This document shows positions 1-8,699 of a stretch of DNA of 64,000 bases, in pieces (the stretch's first letter is position 1; every line of letters begins with the position of its first letter). The stretch lies in contig JAXMAO010000002.1 in assembly GCA_046350375.1 (NCBI GenBank), positions 186,001 through 250,000 of the forward strand, read 5' to 3'. The position numbers were made by a program, and so were the translations under genes. Source of the stretch: JAXMAO01 sp046350375 (GTDB lineage Bacteria; Planctomycetota; Phycisphaerae; UBA1845; UTPLA1). The notes under the pieces are model-generated. The model had not been told where the DNA came from and did not search any database. It worked only from the letters and a program-made list of their open reading frames with translations.

Positions 1-650
1 GCCCGCTGTCGCTGCTGCGGTGAATCACCCCCGGAATCCGTCCGCGCAGATCCGACCGCAGCGGCAGCACCATCCGGTCGCCGTGCAGCGTCGCCCCGGG
101 ATATTGCAACAGCTTCAGAATCGTCTGCTGTCGCAGCAGCCGCGCAAAGCACGCCTCCAGCTCGCCGCGCAGCTCCACGATTCGCGTCCGCAGTCGCGCC
201 AGCCGCGGCGTCGCGTCGTCGCGAATCCGCCCGCGCCGGTCGAGCGTCTCCCCCAGCTTCTCCGCCAGAAACCCGAACTCCCCCAGCCGAACCGCCAGCG
301 CCGCCATCCGCTCCCACTCGGCCGGCAGCCCCGCCAGATACCGCCCCCCCGGCCCCGCCCCCACCAGCGCGTCCCGCAGCGTCGACAATCTCCCGCTCCA
401 GCGTCGCCGGCGGAACCGCCGCGCGAATCATCGGCCGAACGTCGCTCAACCCGCCGAACGGCGGCAACCCCCGCGCCGCCACCAATTGCTCGAACTGCCG
501 CAGCTCCTCCAGCCGCCGCGACACCTTCTCGAAATCAGCCGACGGCTCGACCGTGCCGGCCAGGCTCTTGCCCAGCCCGCAGCGCGCCTGCGCGGCCAGC
601 ATCCGCCGCACCCCGTCGAACTCCAGGATCTCCAGGCTGTGCCCGTCCAC
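1..650 (-). CDS. mutS2: MutS2-type endonuclease/mismatch-repair-like protein, N-terminal part, apparent frameshift
   Basis: Read leftwards from GTG at 650, the translation gives the opening of the MutS2 family, including FEKVSRRLEELRQF and the conserved FGGLSDVRPMIRAA. Near 380-395 the homology leaves this frame (after LEREI) and resumes one base over (LSTLRDALVG). It then continues through a helical segment to VLPLRSDLRGRIPGVIH at the window edge. One extra base, or two missing, explains the break. MutS2 proteins bind branched DNA, and some have a C-terminal Smr nuclease domain that would lie outside this window. The family assignment is firm. Whether the gene is truly broken or the assembly carries an indel cannot be decided here. 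Confidence 0.8.
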   Translation of the reverse strand, partial: MDGHSLEILEFDGVRRMLAAQARCGLGKSLAGTVEPSADFEKVSRRLEELRQFEQLVAARGLPPFGGLSDVRPMIRAAVPPATLEREIVDAAGRAGGGGAGGAVSGGAAGRVGADGGAGGSAGGVRVSGGEAGGDARPARADSRRRDAAAGATADANRGAARRAGGVLCAAAATADDSEAVAISRGDAARRPDGAAAAVGSARTDSGGDSPQQRQR

Positions 651-691
651 CGCCCGATGATACCCCCGCCACGCCGCGCGCGTCCGCGCCC

Positions 692-720
692 CTGGCACGC
701 CTTCCCCCGCCCGCTACAAT
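692..720 (+). promoter_or_regulatory. Promoter of DUF192 gene
   Basis: CTGGCA at 692-697 and TACAAT at 715-720 are separated by 17 bases. The expected start of transcription lies about 10 bases before the ATG at 737, so the leader would be very short. Confidence 0.5.
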
Positions 721-736
721 CCCTCCGTCACCACCC

Positions 737-1267
737 ATGAACCTCCCGCGCTCCCGACGCCTGGTCCTGCTCATGAACCCCATCCTCGCCTCGCTCGCGC
801 TTTCCGGGTGCAACGGCTTCTCCTCCGGCGTCCCGCGCGGCTCCTCCGAGCGCAACGACCTCGCCAAGCTCGCCACCGCCTCGGTCGAAATCACCAACCA
901 CGCCGGCCAGAAACACGCCTTCCGCGTCTGGATCGCCCGCGCCGAACACGAAAAATCCCTCGGCCTCATGAACGTGTCCGCCAGCGAGCTCGCCACCGAC
1001 CAGGGCATGCTCTTCCTTTTCGACTACGACGCCCCGCTCGGCTTCTGGATGCGCAACACCATCATCCCGCTCGACATCGCCTACGTCCGCTCCGACGGCA
1101 CCATCGTCCGAACCCTCACCATGCAGCCGCTGGTCGAGTCCACCTACCCCTCGATTGAGCCGGCCCGCTTCGCCCTCGAGGTCAACGCCGGCGAGTTCGC
1201 CCGCCGCAACATCGCCGCCGGCGACCTCCTCAAAATCCCCCCGGACGTGCTCAACCCGCCCCACTAG
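737..1267 (+). CDS. DUF192 (UPF0127) family lipoprotein
   Basis: A 176-residue protein. The ATG at 737 gives a short basic segment, a hydrophobic stretch and the lipobox LALSGC, so export and lipid anchoring are likely. The family signature is clear: GLM near residue 78, then DQGMLFLF and FWMRNTIIPLDIAYV. DUF192 is a widespread small domain of unknown biochemical role, often found as a secreted or lipid-anchored protein. Longer upstream reading in this frame is antisense to mutS2 and is not credible. A SpoIIE-type phosphatase gene follows after 56 bases and may be cotranscribed. Confidence 0.85.
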   Translation: MNLPRSRRLVLLMNPILASLALSGCNGFSSGVPRGSSERNDLAKLATASVEITNHAGQKHAFRVWIARAEHEKSLGLMNVSASELATDQGMLFLFDYDAPLGFWMRNTIIPLDIAYVRSDGTIVRTLTMQPLVESTYPSIEPARFALEVNAGEFARRNIAAGDLLKIPPDVLNPPH

Positions 1268-1323
1268 CGCACCGAAGAGCAGTCACGGACCGCGCTTCGC
1301 CCGCGACCCGGGGACCGCTCACC

Positions 1324-2619
1324 ATGACTCGCAACCGCCCGGCCCGCACCCTCCCCCCCCAAGCTTTCCGCCGTCCGCCCGCCGTCGAGCTCGAACAACT
1401 CCTTTATCGGCCCGGCATCCACGTCGCGCTCTTCGGCCACCCGTCGCACGCCGACATGCCGGTCCTCAAGGACCTCCTGGCCGGCGCCAGCTGGTGCCGC
1501 CCGCTGACCATCTCCGCCGACCTTCCCGAAGACCCGGCCCTGCTCCGCCAATATGGGGCCGTCATCCTGGTCGAACATCCGCCCCATCACGTGCAGGTCG
1601 CACCCGGTCAGACCGTCCCGCTCGAGCAGCTCCTCACCACGCTCCGCCAGCAGCGCGTCGGCGCCGCCGTCATCACGCAGCGCCGCGACATCCAGCCTCC
1701 GCCCGACGGCGGCGTCGTCTTCCTCGCCCCAGACGACGCGCCCGAACTGCTCCGCGGCGTCTGCACCACGCTCGCGCAGCTGCGCCCGGTCGTCCGCCAG
1801 CTCGACATCGAACTCGCCAGCCTCGAGGACCTCGGCCGGCAGCTCGCCCACCAGTTCGAGGAAATCAACCAGGAGCTTCGCCTCGCCGCGCGCCTTCAGC
1901 ACGACTTCCTCCCGCGTCAGCTTCCCGAGCTCCCCGGCTTCCAGTTCGCCAGCCTCTTCCGCCCCTGCAGCTGGGTCAGCGGCGACATCTTCGACGTCTT
2001 CCCGCTCGACGATCATCACGTCGGCCTCTACGTCGCCGACGCCGTCGGACACGGCGTCGCCTCCGGTCTGCTCACCATGTTCATCACCAACGCCATTCAG
2101 ACCACCCGCGCCACCGCCCCCGCCGGCGACATCGTCTCCCCCGCGCGCGTCCTGCACCGCCTCAACGACGCCCTCGCCGCACAGGCCCTGCCCGACTCCC
2201 AGTTCGTCACCTGCTGGTACGGCGTCATCGACACCCGCAACCGCGTCCTCTGCTACGCCTCGGGCGGCCATCCGCCGGCCCTGCTGCTCGACCCCGACGG
2301 CGCCGCCACCGAGCTCGCCACCGACGGCTGCCTCCTCGGCGTCTTCCCCAACCAGACCTTCACCGATCGCGAGCAGCCGCTTCTGCCCGGCCAGCGCCTC
2401 GTCGTCTACTCCGACGGCCTCGAACAGCTCCTGCTCGAACTGCCCACCCGCGAAAACGCCCCGCGCGTCCTTACCCCGCCTGTCGCCGAGCTGCGCAGCC
2501 TCTCCGCCGCCGCGCTCGCCGATCGCATCCGCGAGATGCTCGACACCCAGCCCGGCGGCCTGTCCCGCGCCGACGACGTCACCCTCGTCGTCGCCGACAT
2601 CCTCGATTCCGCGTCGTAA
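1324..2619 (+). CDS. SpoIIE/RsbU-type serine phosphatase with N-terminal signalling-like domain
   Basis: A 431-residue protein. Residues about 20-160 look like a receiver-type alpha/beta domain, and a helical linker runs to about 190. The C-terminal half is a PP2C-like SpoIIE domain. Metal-binding acidic motifs are visible as SGDIFD near residue 220, VADAVGHG near 237, YSDGLEQ, and SRADDVTLV near 415. ASGGHPPALLL is also typical. Such enzymes dephosphorylate anti-sigma-factor antagonists with a STAS domain; a STAS gene lies far away at 27269 and any link is inference. No clear promoter is visible, so it is probably read from the DUF192 promoter. Confidence 0.85.
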   Translation: MTRNRPARTLPPQAFRRPPAVELEQLLYRPGIHVALFGHPSHADMPVLKDLLAGASWCRPLTISADLPEDPALLRQYGAVILVEHPPHHVQVAPGQTVPLEQLLTTLRQQRVGAAVITQRRDIQPPPDGGVVFLAPDDAPELLRGVCTTLAQLRPVVRQLDIELASLEDLGRQLAHQFEEINQELRLAARLQHDFLPRQLPELPGFQFASLFRPCSWVSGDIFDVFPLDDHHVGLYVADAVGHGVASGLLTMFITNAIQTTRATAPAGDIVSPARVLHRLNDALAAQALPDSQFVTCWYGVIDTRNRVLCYASGGHPPALLLDPDGAATELATDGCLLGVFPNQTFTDREQPLLPGQRLVVYSDGLEQLLLELPTRENAPRVLTPPVAELRSLSAAALADRIREMLDTQPGGLSRADDVTLVVADILDSAS

Positions 2620-2641
2620 TCCGCCCCCGCACGCCGCTCGC

Positions 2642-2669
2642 TTGGACGGCCGATTCACGCGGCTATAAT
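2642..2669 (+). promoter_or_regulatory. Strong promoter of hpt (leaderless)
   Basis: TTGGAC at 2642-2647 and a perfect TATAAT at 2664-2669 are separated by 16 bases. The predicted transcription start falls on or next to the ATG at 2677, so the mRNA would have essentially no leader. No Shine-Dalgarno sequence is present. Confidence 0.75.
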
Positions 2670-2676
2670 CCGCGTG

Positions 2677-3219
2677 ATGCAGGCCGACCTTGAGCGCGTC
2701 CTCATCCCGCGCGACGCCATCGCCCGGCGCGTCCGCGAACTGGCAGAAGAAATCGCCGCCACCTACGGCACTGACGCCGCCGGGCTGGTCATGGTCCCGG
2801 TCCTCTCCGGCTCGCTCATCTTCGTCGCCGACCTGATGCGCTGCCTGCCCTTCAAGATGCGCATCGCCGTGCTCACCGTCAGCAGCTATCGCGGCGCCAC
2901 CACCTCCGGCGGAGAGGCCCGCCTCGTCGCCGATCTCAACACCGACATCGCCGGCCGACACGTCCTCATCGTCGACGACATCCTCGACACCGGCCGCACC
3001 CTGCGCGTCGTCCGTCAGCGCCTCGCCGCCCTGAAACCCGCCAGCCTGCGCATCTGCGTCCTGCTGCGCAAACCCGGCAAGGCCCCGTCCGACGTCCAGG
3101 CCGACTTCGCCGGCTTCGACATCGAAGATGCCTTCGTCGTCGGATACGGACTGGACTACAACGATCAGTATCGCAATTGGCCCGAAATCGGCGTCCTGCG
3201 ACCGGAGCTCTACCAATGA
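2677..3219 (+). CDS. hpt: Hypoxanthine phosphoribosyltransferase
   Basis: A 180-residue cytoplasmic enzyme of purine salvage, converting hypoxanthine or guanine plus PRPP to the nucleotide. The PRPP-binding motif VLIVDDILDTGRTL is complete at about residues 96-109. VPVLSGSLIFVADL and the C-terminal FVVGYGLDYN region match the bacterial HPRT family in order and length. A GTG three bases upstream (2674) is an alternative start, but the -10 box position favours the ATG. The stop overlaps the next start as ATGA, so the next gene is translationally coupled. Confidence 0.92.
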   Translation: MQADLERVLIPRDAIARRVRELAEEIAATYGTDAAGLVMVPVLSGSLIFVADLMRCLPFKMRIAVLTVSSYRGATTSGGEARLVADLNTDIAGRHVLIVDDILDTGRTLRVVRQRLAALKPASLRICVLLRKPGKAPSDVQADFAGFDIEDAFVVGYGLDYNDQYRNWPEIGVLRPELYQ

Positions 3220-3800
3220 CCGCCCCGCCGCGCGAACACGCCCCGCGCGCCGCGCTCGCCGCGCCCGCCAAGGAGGTCGCCCCCTCTCTCCGCGCCGACG
3301 TCATCCCCGAGCAGTTGCTCTCCGACGGCGAGGTCGTCCTGCTCGCCATCAAGCCCTCGCTCTGGTTCGTCATCCTCGTCAGCGGAAGGTTCCTCGCGGC
3401 GCTGGCCCTCGTCTGGGTGGCCACCCGCCTGCCGCTGCTCTCCCCCGTCGCCTTGCCCGTCCTGCGCCTGGCGCTGGGCGCCGTCCTCCTGCGCCTGGTC
3501 GTCGCCACGCTGCAATGGTCCGCCCGGCTCTACGTCCTCACCGATCGCCGCGTCTTGCTCATCCGCGGCATCTTCAACGTCGACATCTTCGAATGCGCCC
3601 TGGCGCGAATACAGAACACCTGGCTCACGTTCTCCCTCTTCGAGCGACTGCTCCGCCTCGGATCGGTCCACATGGCCACCGCGGCCGGGCCCGCCGGCGG
3701 CGTCGCCAGCTGGAAGATCGTCGCCCAGCCCCTCGCCGTGCACGCCCGCCTCCGCGAGGCCATCGCCCGCATGCAGCATCGAGGGTCCAACGGTGTCTGA
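3216..3800 (+). CDS. Membrane protein with bacterial PH-like domain (YdbS/DUF304 type)
   Basis: A 194-residue protein whose ATG overlaps the hpt stop codon. A proline/alanine-rich N-terminus is followed by two hydrophobic segments (about residues 42-90). A bacterial PH domain of the bPH2 type comes next, with the typical strand LYVLTDRRVLLIRG and later IQNTWLTFSLFERLLRLGSV. Family members are inner-membrane proteins of unclear function. Its end overlaps the GTG of the next gene by eight bases, so three genes form one coupled unit behind the hpt promoter. Confidence 0.75.
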   Translation: MTAPPREHAPRAALAAPAKEVAPSLRADVIPEQLLSDGEVVLLAIKPSLWFVILVSGRFLAALALVWVATRLPLLSPVALPVLRLALGAVLLRLVVATLQWSARLYVLTDRRVLLIRGIFNVDIFECALARIQNTWLTFSLFERLLRLGSVHMATAAGPAGGVASWKIVAQPLAVHARLREAIARMQHRGSNGV

Positions 3801-5025
3801 TCGCCGCCGAATCACCGCCGCGCTCCTGCTCGCCGGCTGCTTCGCCGCCGCCGCCGCCCCGCTGAACGCGCAGGAGCCGCCCACGCCCGCCGACGACACG
3901 CCCACCGCCTCCGACGCCGAGCAGTTTCAGAAACTCCTTCAACAGGCCAAGGACCTCGGCCCGTGGGAAAACGAGGCCGCCCTGCGCTCCGAGGCCGCCG
4001 ATCTCTTCTTCGAACGCCAGCACTGGAATTCCGAGCCCGACCTCTTCGCCCGCAATCTCGTCCACGACGTCGACCGCATCCCGCCCTGGCAGTTCCAGCA
4101 GCGAATGGATGCGTTCCTGTCCGGCGTCCAGCAGCGCTACGACCTGGGCGAGGCCCAGAAGATCGAGCTCGGGCAGCGGCTCGGCTACGAATCCTTCCGC
4201 CTCACGCTGAAATACTTCAAGGACGCCACCCCCATCGCCATGGAAATCATCAAGACCCGCGCCGCCGGTAAGCCCTTCACGCCCGAGCAGGTCGCCCGCT
4301 GGGCGCGGCGCATTCAACCCATGATGGACGACGCCCGCGCCGCCATCGTCAATGTCGCCGATGGCATGGCCAAATCCATGACCCCCGCCCAGCGCGCCAT
4401 CCTCAAGCGCGATGTTGACGCCTTCAAGAAACGCCACGGCGACGTCGTCCAGCTCATGGACCGCTGGAGCCGCGGCGAGTGGGACCCCACCCAGTGGGGC
4501 CTCGACAACGACCCCGTCCACGCCGCCGCCGTCGCCGCCAAGCGCGCCGCCGACCGCCTCGCCGGCCGCGACCTCGATCCGGCCGCCGCCATGCCCGCCG
4601 CCGCCGTCAAACCCGCCCGGCCCGAGGACGAGTCGGCCTGGGCCCGCTACGTCCGCGAGTTCTGCGCCGTCAACGGATTCGACGACGTGCAGAAGAAATC
4701 CGCCCGCGCCATCCTCGTCCAGCAGCTCGAACGCGCCCGAAACTTCCGCCAGTCGCGCTCGCAGCAGCTCGCCGCCCTGTCCGCCCGCGCCGCGCGCCTC
4801 GCCGACGCCGCCGACCGCGCCGCCCTCGAAAAAGACATCCTCGCCGAGCTCGCCCCCATCGCCGAAATGTTCAACGAACTCTGCGCCCGACTTGAAGACC
4901 TCATGACCGCCGAGCAGCGCGCCCGCCTCGCTCCAGCCAAACCAGCCACGCCCGTCACGCCGCCCGGCACTTCTCCGGCCTCAAAGTCCGCGCCGCCCCC
5001 CGCGTCGCGCCCGGCCGACTCCTGA
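3793..5025 (+). CDS. Secreted hypothetical protein, alpha-helical
   Basis: A 410-residue protein starting at a GTG inside the preceding gene. Residues 1-27 form a signal peptide ending near APLNAQ. The mature part is mostly charged helix with two similar-looking helical blocks (about 40-220 and 270-380) and a Pro/Ala/Ser-rich tail. I do not recognise a family. Genome style (short helical exported proteins with a proline-rich tail) is common in Planctomycetota. Coupling to hpt and the PH-domain gene is seen, but gives no clear functional clue. Confidence 0.65.
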   Translation: MSDRRRITAALLLAGCFAAAAAPLNAQEPPTPADDTPTASDAEQFQKLLQQAKDLGPWENEAALRSEAADLFFERQHWNSEPDLFARNLVHDVDRIPPWQFQQRMDAFLSGVQQRYDLGEAQKIELGQRLGYESFRLTLKYFKDATPIAMEIIKTRAAGKPFTPEQVARWARRIQPMMDDARAAIVNVADGMAKSMTPAQRAILKRDVDAFKKRHGDVVQLMDRWSRGEWDPTQWGLDNDPVHAAAVAAKRAADRLAGRDLDPAAAMPAAAVKPARPEDESAWARYVREFCAVNGFDDVQKKSARAILVQQLERARNFRQSRSQQLAALSARAARLADAADRAALEKDILAELAPIAEMFNELCARLEDLMTAEQRARLAPAKPATPVTPPGTSPASKSAPPPASRPADS

Positions 5026-5044
5026 CCGGCCGCCCGAGTCCCGC

Positions 5045-5842
5045 TCACCCCCCGCGCGCCAACACCCCGCGACACCCGGCCCGCACCAGCATCGTCGCCT
5101 CGCGCTCGCTCAGCCACGCATCCATCCCCATCGGCCGACGCCGCGCCAGCCGCCGCATCAGCCGGAACACCACGTCCCGCTCCAGCCGCGCCCGCGCCCG
5201 CCGCCGAACCGCCGCCTCCGTGTGCGTCACCCGCCCCAGCGAGGCTCCCAGCTCGCGCGCCAGCCCGCGCACCGGCGTCTGCGACTCCGGCTCCGGAATC
5301 CGCACCCGCTCGCGCATCACCCGCCGCACCGCCGCCCGCGCCGCCGCCCCGCCGCGCACCGTCGCCAGCACCTCCGCCTCCGCCGCCGCCAGCGCCACGT
5401 CCACCCGCCGCCGCACCACGTCGCCGATCCGCGGCAGCAGCCCCGACCCGGCCTCCGCCCGCCGCGCCGGCAGGCCCTCCAGCCCGCGCGCCCGCCGCCG
5501 CGGCGCCAGCGCCGGCTGCATCCCGGGATCATGCCGCCCCTTCGCGCGGTGCCGCTTCTGCGAGGTCAGCGGCACGCGGATCGACCCGCCGCGCTCACGC
5601 AAATACAGCCCCATCGCGCAGTGAATTCGCGCCAGCGCATACGGCGCAAACGAGCCGTGCCGCTCCGGGCGATGATTCCGCACCGCGTCGGCCAGCGCCA
5701 GGCAGCCCTCCTGAAACAGGTCGTCGCGCACGTTCTCATCGGCGTCCACCCGCTCCTGCCGCCGCAGTTGCAGCCCCACCAGCGGCAGGTGGCTCTCGAC
5801 CGATCGGCGTTCGACCTCGCTCAGCGGTTCGATCAGCGACAT
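5045..5842 (-). CDS. Sigma-70 family RNA polymerase sigma factor
   Basis: A 265-residue protein. Residues about 20-90 match sigma region 2: DLFQEGCLALADAVR, then FAPYALARIHCAMGLYLRE followed by IRVP. The C-terminal half is arginine-rich, and region 4 is weak (LARELGASLGRVTHTEAAVRRR resembles a helix-turn-helix). The middle is unusually Arg/Ala-rich and poorly conserved. It is transcribed from its own promoter at 5883-5911, has a good ribosome-binding site (GGAGGGGG), and converges with the preceding gene. The regulon is unknown. Confidence 0.75.
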   Translation of the reverse strand: MSLIEPLSEVERRSVESHLPLVGLQLRRQERVDADENVRDDLFQEGCLALADAVRNHRPERHGSFAPYALARIHCAMGLYLRERGGSIRVPLTSQKRHRAKGRHDPGMQPALAPRRRARGLEGLPARRAEAGSGLLPRIGDVVRRRVDVALAAAEAEVLATVRGGAAARAAVRRVMRERVRIPEPESQTPVRGLARELGASLGRVTHTEAAVRRRARARLERDVVFRLMRRLARRRPMGMDAWLSEREATMLVRAGCRGVLARGG

Positions 5843-5882
5843 GCGCCCCCTCCGGCGAACAGTAGACCGCGCGGACTATCCT

Positions 5883-5911
5883 AACATATTCCGAACACCT
5901 GTCGCCGTCAA
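5883..5911 (-). promoter_or_regulatory. Promoter of the sigma-factor gene
   Basis: On the minus strand TTGACG (5911-5906) and TATGTT (5888-5883) are separated by 17 bases. The predicted start is about 35 bases before the ATG at 5842. It overlaps the 3' end of truB. Confidence 0.65.
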
Positions 5912-6645
5912 GTCGCGCCCGCCCGCCCGATTTGCCCCCCGCCCATTGCCCCCAGCCGGGCAAGCACTTGCGACCCCGGCATCAGCGCCGCCCGCACCGC
6001 CTCCGGCCGCGCCGCCGACAGGTCCACCGCGTCGCCCACGCCAAACGGCCCGACCGCCGTCCGCCGCAGCGCCGCGCACACCGCGCCGCAGCCCAGCGAT
6101 TCGCCCACGTCGCGCGCCACCGCGCGAATGTACGTCCCCCGGCCGCAGACAATCTCGATCACCAGCGTCGGCCATGCATACGCCGTCACCACGATCGAAT
6201 CGACCCGCACCGGCCGCGCCCGCGGCGACGCCGACCCGCCGCCGCGCGCCACGTCGTACGCCCGCCGGCCCGCCACGCGCACCGCGCTGTGCCGCGGCGG
6301 CACCTGCTCGCGCTCGCCCACCAGCGACGCCAGCGCCGCCTCGACCGCCGCCCGCCCCGGATCGCGCGCCCCGGCCACCGCCTCGAACGGCCGCTCCGGA
6401 TCGAACGTCTCGTTCGTCACCCCCAGCCGCAGCTCGGCCGCATAGACCTTCGGCAGCTCCATCAGCCGCTCGACCAGCCGCGTCGCCGTGCCGACGCACA
6501 CCAGCAGCACGCCGTCGGCGAACGGATCGAGCGCGCCGGCGTGCCCGACCCGCCGCACGCCGAAGATCGGCCGCAGCCGGTAGGCATGCTGCGCGCTGGT
6601 CTCCCAGCACGGCTTGTACAGATTGAGAACGCCTTCGACCGCCAT
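5908..6645 (-). CDS. truB: tRNA pseudouridine(55) synthase
   Basis: A 245-residue enzyme that isomerises U55 in the tRNA T-loop. The catalytic aspartate motif is present as GHAGALDPFADGVLLV. A conserved KVYAAELRLG strand, RHSAVRVAGRRAYDVAR, and GRGTYIRAVARDVG follow in the usual order. The PUA domain often found at the C-terminus is missing. ATG at 6645 is chosen; a GTG at 6651 is an alternative. It is the last gene of the coaX, MnmE-like GTPase, truB unit, with 9 bases or less to the GTPase stop. Confidence 0.9.
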   Translation of the reverse strand: MAVEGVLNLYKPCWETSAQHAYRLRPIFGVRRVGHAGALDPFADGVLLVCVGTATRLVERLMELPKVYAAELRLGVTNETFDPERPFEAVAGARDPGRAAVEAALASLVGEREQVPPRHSAVRVAGRRAYDVARGGGSASPRARPVRVDSIVVTAYAWPTLVIEIVCGRGTYIRAVARDVGESLGCGAVCAALRRTAVGPFGVGDAVDLSAARPEAVRAALMPGSQVLARLGAMGGGQIGRAGAT

Positions 6646-6654
6646 CGCCACACA

Positions 6655-7770
6655 CTACGCCGGCGCGACGCCCAGCGCGGCGCGCTGTCGCGCGGTCAGC
6701 GGCGTCGGCGCGTCGTCGGCCAGCCCGTCGAGCCGCAGCGCGACCGCCAGCGCGGCCTCGAGCGCGTCGACGCCGTCGCCGCAAAGCGCCGAGACCGGCC
6801 ACACTCGGGCCACGGCCGCCACGCCGCCCGCCGCCGCCGCCAGCCGCGCCGCCCAATCATCCCGCGCGGCGCTCGCCAGGTCACACTTGTTCACCACCAC
6901 CACGCGCGCCAGCGCCGCCGGCAGCGCGCCCGACACGGCCGCCAGGTCCGCCGCGGTCTGCGCCACTCCGGCCGCGCCATCCAGCACCACCAGCGCCGCA
7001 TCGGCGCGCCGCGCCTCGGCCAGCCCGCGCGCGATCGACTCGCGCTCGATCGCGTCCGTCGCAACGCGCACTCCCGCCGTGTCGGTCAGCGTCACCGGCC
7101 AGCCCGACACGCTGGCCAGCTCGTCTACCCAGTCGCGCGTCGTGCCCGGCTCGGCCGACGTGACCACGCGCTCGTGGCCGATCAGCCGGTTCGCCAGCGT
7201 GCTCTTGCCCGCGTTCGGCGGGCCGACGATCGCGACGCGCAGCCCCGCCAGCAGCCGCTCCGCCACCGCCGCGCGATGTGCCAGCGCCGCGCACGACGCG
7301 TCGCCCGCCCCGCGCCGAATCAGCTCCGGCAGCAACCGCCGCTGCGCCAGCAGCCAGCGCGCCATCCGCCGCGTGGTCGCGCCGCGCAGCAGCACGTCGA
7401 TCTCCGCTTCGATCCAGTCGCACGCCGCGTCCGCCTCCGGCCCGGCCGCGCGCAGCGCCCCGCGGGCCTCGAGCAGTTCTATCACGCGCTCCACGATCCG
7501 CACCCCGCCATGCAGATGCAGCTCGGCACAGCGCCCCGCGTCCCACGTCAGTGCCAGCCCCTCGTCGAGCAGCGCCGCGCCGTCCATCACGCGGCAGCGA
7601 CGGACCGCGCTGTCCGTCCACGCGCCCCACGCCGCACCGTCCGCGCTGCGCAGCAGGCCGCCCAGCAGCGCCGCCGCGCCTGTACCAAACACGCCGATCA
7701 CTCCGATCGCCCCCGGCGCTGCGCCCGTCAGAACCGCGCACCGCACCGCGTCGCCCGCCGCGCCGCTCAC
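6655..7770 (-). CDS. MnmE/TrmE-like GTPase lacking the C-terminal segment
   Basis: A 371-residue protein starting at a GTG that overlaps the coaX stop (GTGA). The N-terminal MnmE-type domain is recognisable (AELHLHGGVRIVERVIELL), followed by the helical domain. The G domain has GPPNAGKST, GTTRD, DTAG and NKCD. Normal MnmE continues for about 80 residues after the G domain and ends in the catalytic FCIGK motif. Here the protein stops shortly after PTPLTARQRAAL, so that segment and its cysteine are absent. It is therefore a divergent relative and may not carry out the tRNA wobble-uridine modification. Operon position beside truB suggests an RNA-related role (inference). Confidence 0.8.
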   Translation of the reverse strand: MSGAAGDAVRCAVLTGAAPGAIGVIGVFGTGAAALLGGLLRSADGAAWGAWTDSAVRRCRVMDGAALLDEGLALTWDAGRCAELHLHGGVRIVERVIELLEARGALRAAGPEADAACDWIEAEIDVLLRGATTRRMARWLLAQRRLLPELIRRGAGDASCAALAHRAAVAERLLAGLRVAIVGPPNAGKSTLANRLIGHERVVTSAEPGTTRDWVDELASVSGWPVTLTDTAGVRVATDAIERESIARGLAEARRADAALVVLDGAAGVAQTAADLAAVSGALPAALARVVVVNKCDLASAARDDWAARLAAAAGGVAAVARVWPVSALCGDGVDALEAALAVALRLDGLADDAPTPLTARQRAALGVAPA

Positions 7771-8564
7771 GTCACTTCGCCCGACGCCGCGGCCTTCTCG
7801 TATGCCAGCGCCAGTCCCGCGACGCACAGGTCGGGCACGATCGCATCGACAAAATCGCACACCTCGGCCACCAGCGACGCGAAGCCGCCGGTCAGCACCA
7901 GGTGCGGCCAGCGACCCAGCTCGGTCGCATAGCGCTCGACCACGTCGCGCAGCGCCCCGGCCGCGCCGAACAGCACCCCGTTGTTGATCGCCTCGGGCGT
8001 CGTATGCCCGAACACCTGCCGCGGTTTGTGCAGTTGCACCAAGGGGAGCTGCGCGGTCTGCTCGTGCAGCGCCGCGAGCTGCATGCCGACCCCCGCCAGG
8101 ATACAGCCGCCCAGGAACTCGCCGGTCGCGGTTGCGCAGTCGATCGTCGTCGCCGTCCCGAAACTCGCGACGGCACAGTTCCGCTCGAATCGCTGCACCG
8201 CCGCCGCCGCCGCGCAGACCCGATCGACGCCCACCGTGTTCGCGTCGACCGTTCCCAGCGCCAGCGGCAGAGACAGGTCGCGCCCGACCACATGGGCCGC
8301 CGTGCCGGTCTCCTGCCCAACCACCGCCTCGACTCGCTCGGTGGCCTGCGGCACGACGCTACCCAGCACGACCGCGCGGCCCGGCTCTTCCGGCAGGGCC
8401 TCCCACATCGGCCCGATCACGCCCGGCAGCGCCCCCAGCTCGTCGAGCGTCATCCGCTGTAGCGACTTGACGTTACGATCAACAAACTGAGCCACCGCCA
8501 GATGCGAGTTCCCGATCTCGATCACCAGCAGCGCGGTCGAATCTGTGGCACCCGATTCCTTCAC
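7767..8564 (-). CDS. coaX: Type III pantothenate kinase
   Basis: A 265-residue enzyme for the first step of coenzyme A synthesis. Family motifs are in order: EIGNSHLAVAQF (the phosphate-binding loop, normally DxGNT), NTVGVDRVCAA, and SFGTATTIDCATATGEFLGG. The start is a GTG at 8564 with the ribosome-binding site GAGGGAG seven bases upstream. A very long open frame continues upstream through the antisense of the neighbouring protease gene, but it has no protein-like character. First gene of a three-gene leftward operon. Confidence 0.9.
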   Translation of the reverse strand: MKESGATDSTALLVIEIGNSHLAVAQFVDRNVKSLQRMTLDELGALPGVIGPMWEALPEEPGRAVVLGSVVPQATERVEAVVGQETGTAAHVVGRDLSLPLALGTVDANTVGVDRVCAAAAAVQRFERNCAVASFGTATTIDCATATGEFLGGCILAGVGMQLAALHEQTAQLPLVQLHKPRQVFGHTTPEAINNGVLFGAAGALRDVVERYATELGRWPHLVLTGGFASLVAEVCDFVDAIVPDLCVAGLALAYEKAAASGEVT

Positions 8565-8699
8565 GCAAAGACTCCCTCGGCCGGTCAGCCGGCCGACGCC
8601 CGACCGGCCGCGAGGAATTCTAAGCGGGTTGCGCAAATTGTTGGAATAGTCCGACTTCGAGGGTGGTTGACGGGGGTGAAAGGACTTCCAAAGTCCAGC

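Noticed and set aside
20..736. Plus-strand frame running into the DUF192 gene
   Set aside because: Arg/Pro-rich, antisense to mutS2; the lipoprotein start at 737 is clear.
5932..7932. Long rightward open frames across truB and the MnmE-like gene
   Set aside because: Very rich in Arg/His/Pro with no domain; the opposite strand codes for well-recognised enzymes.
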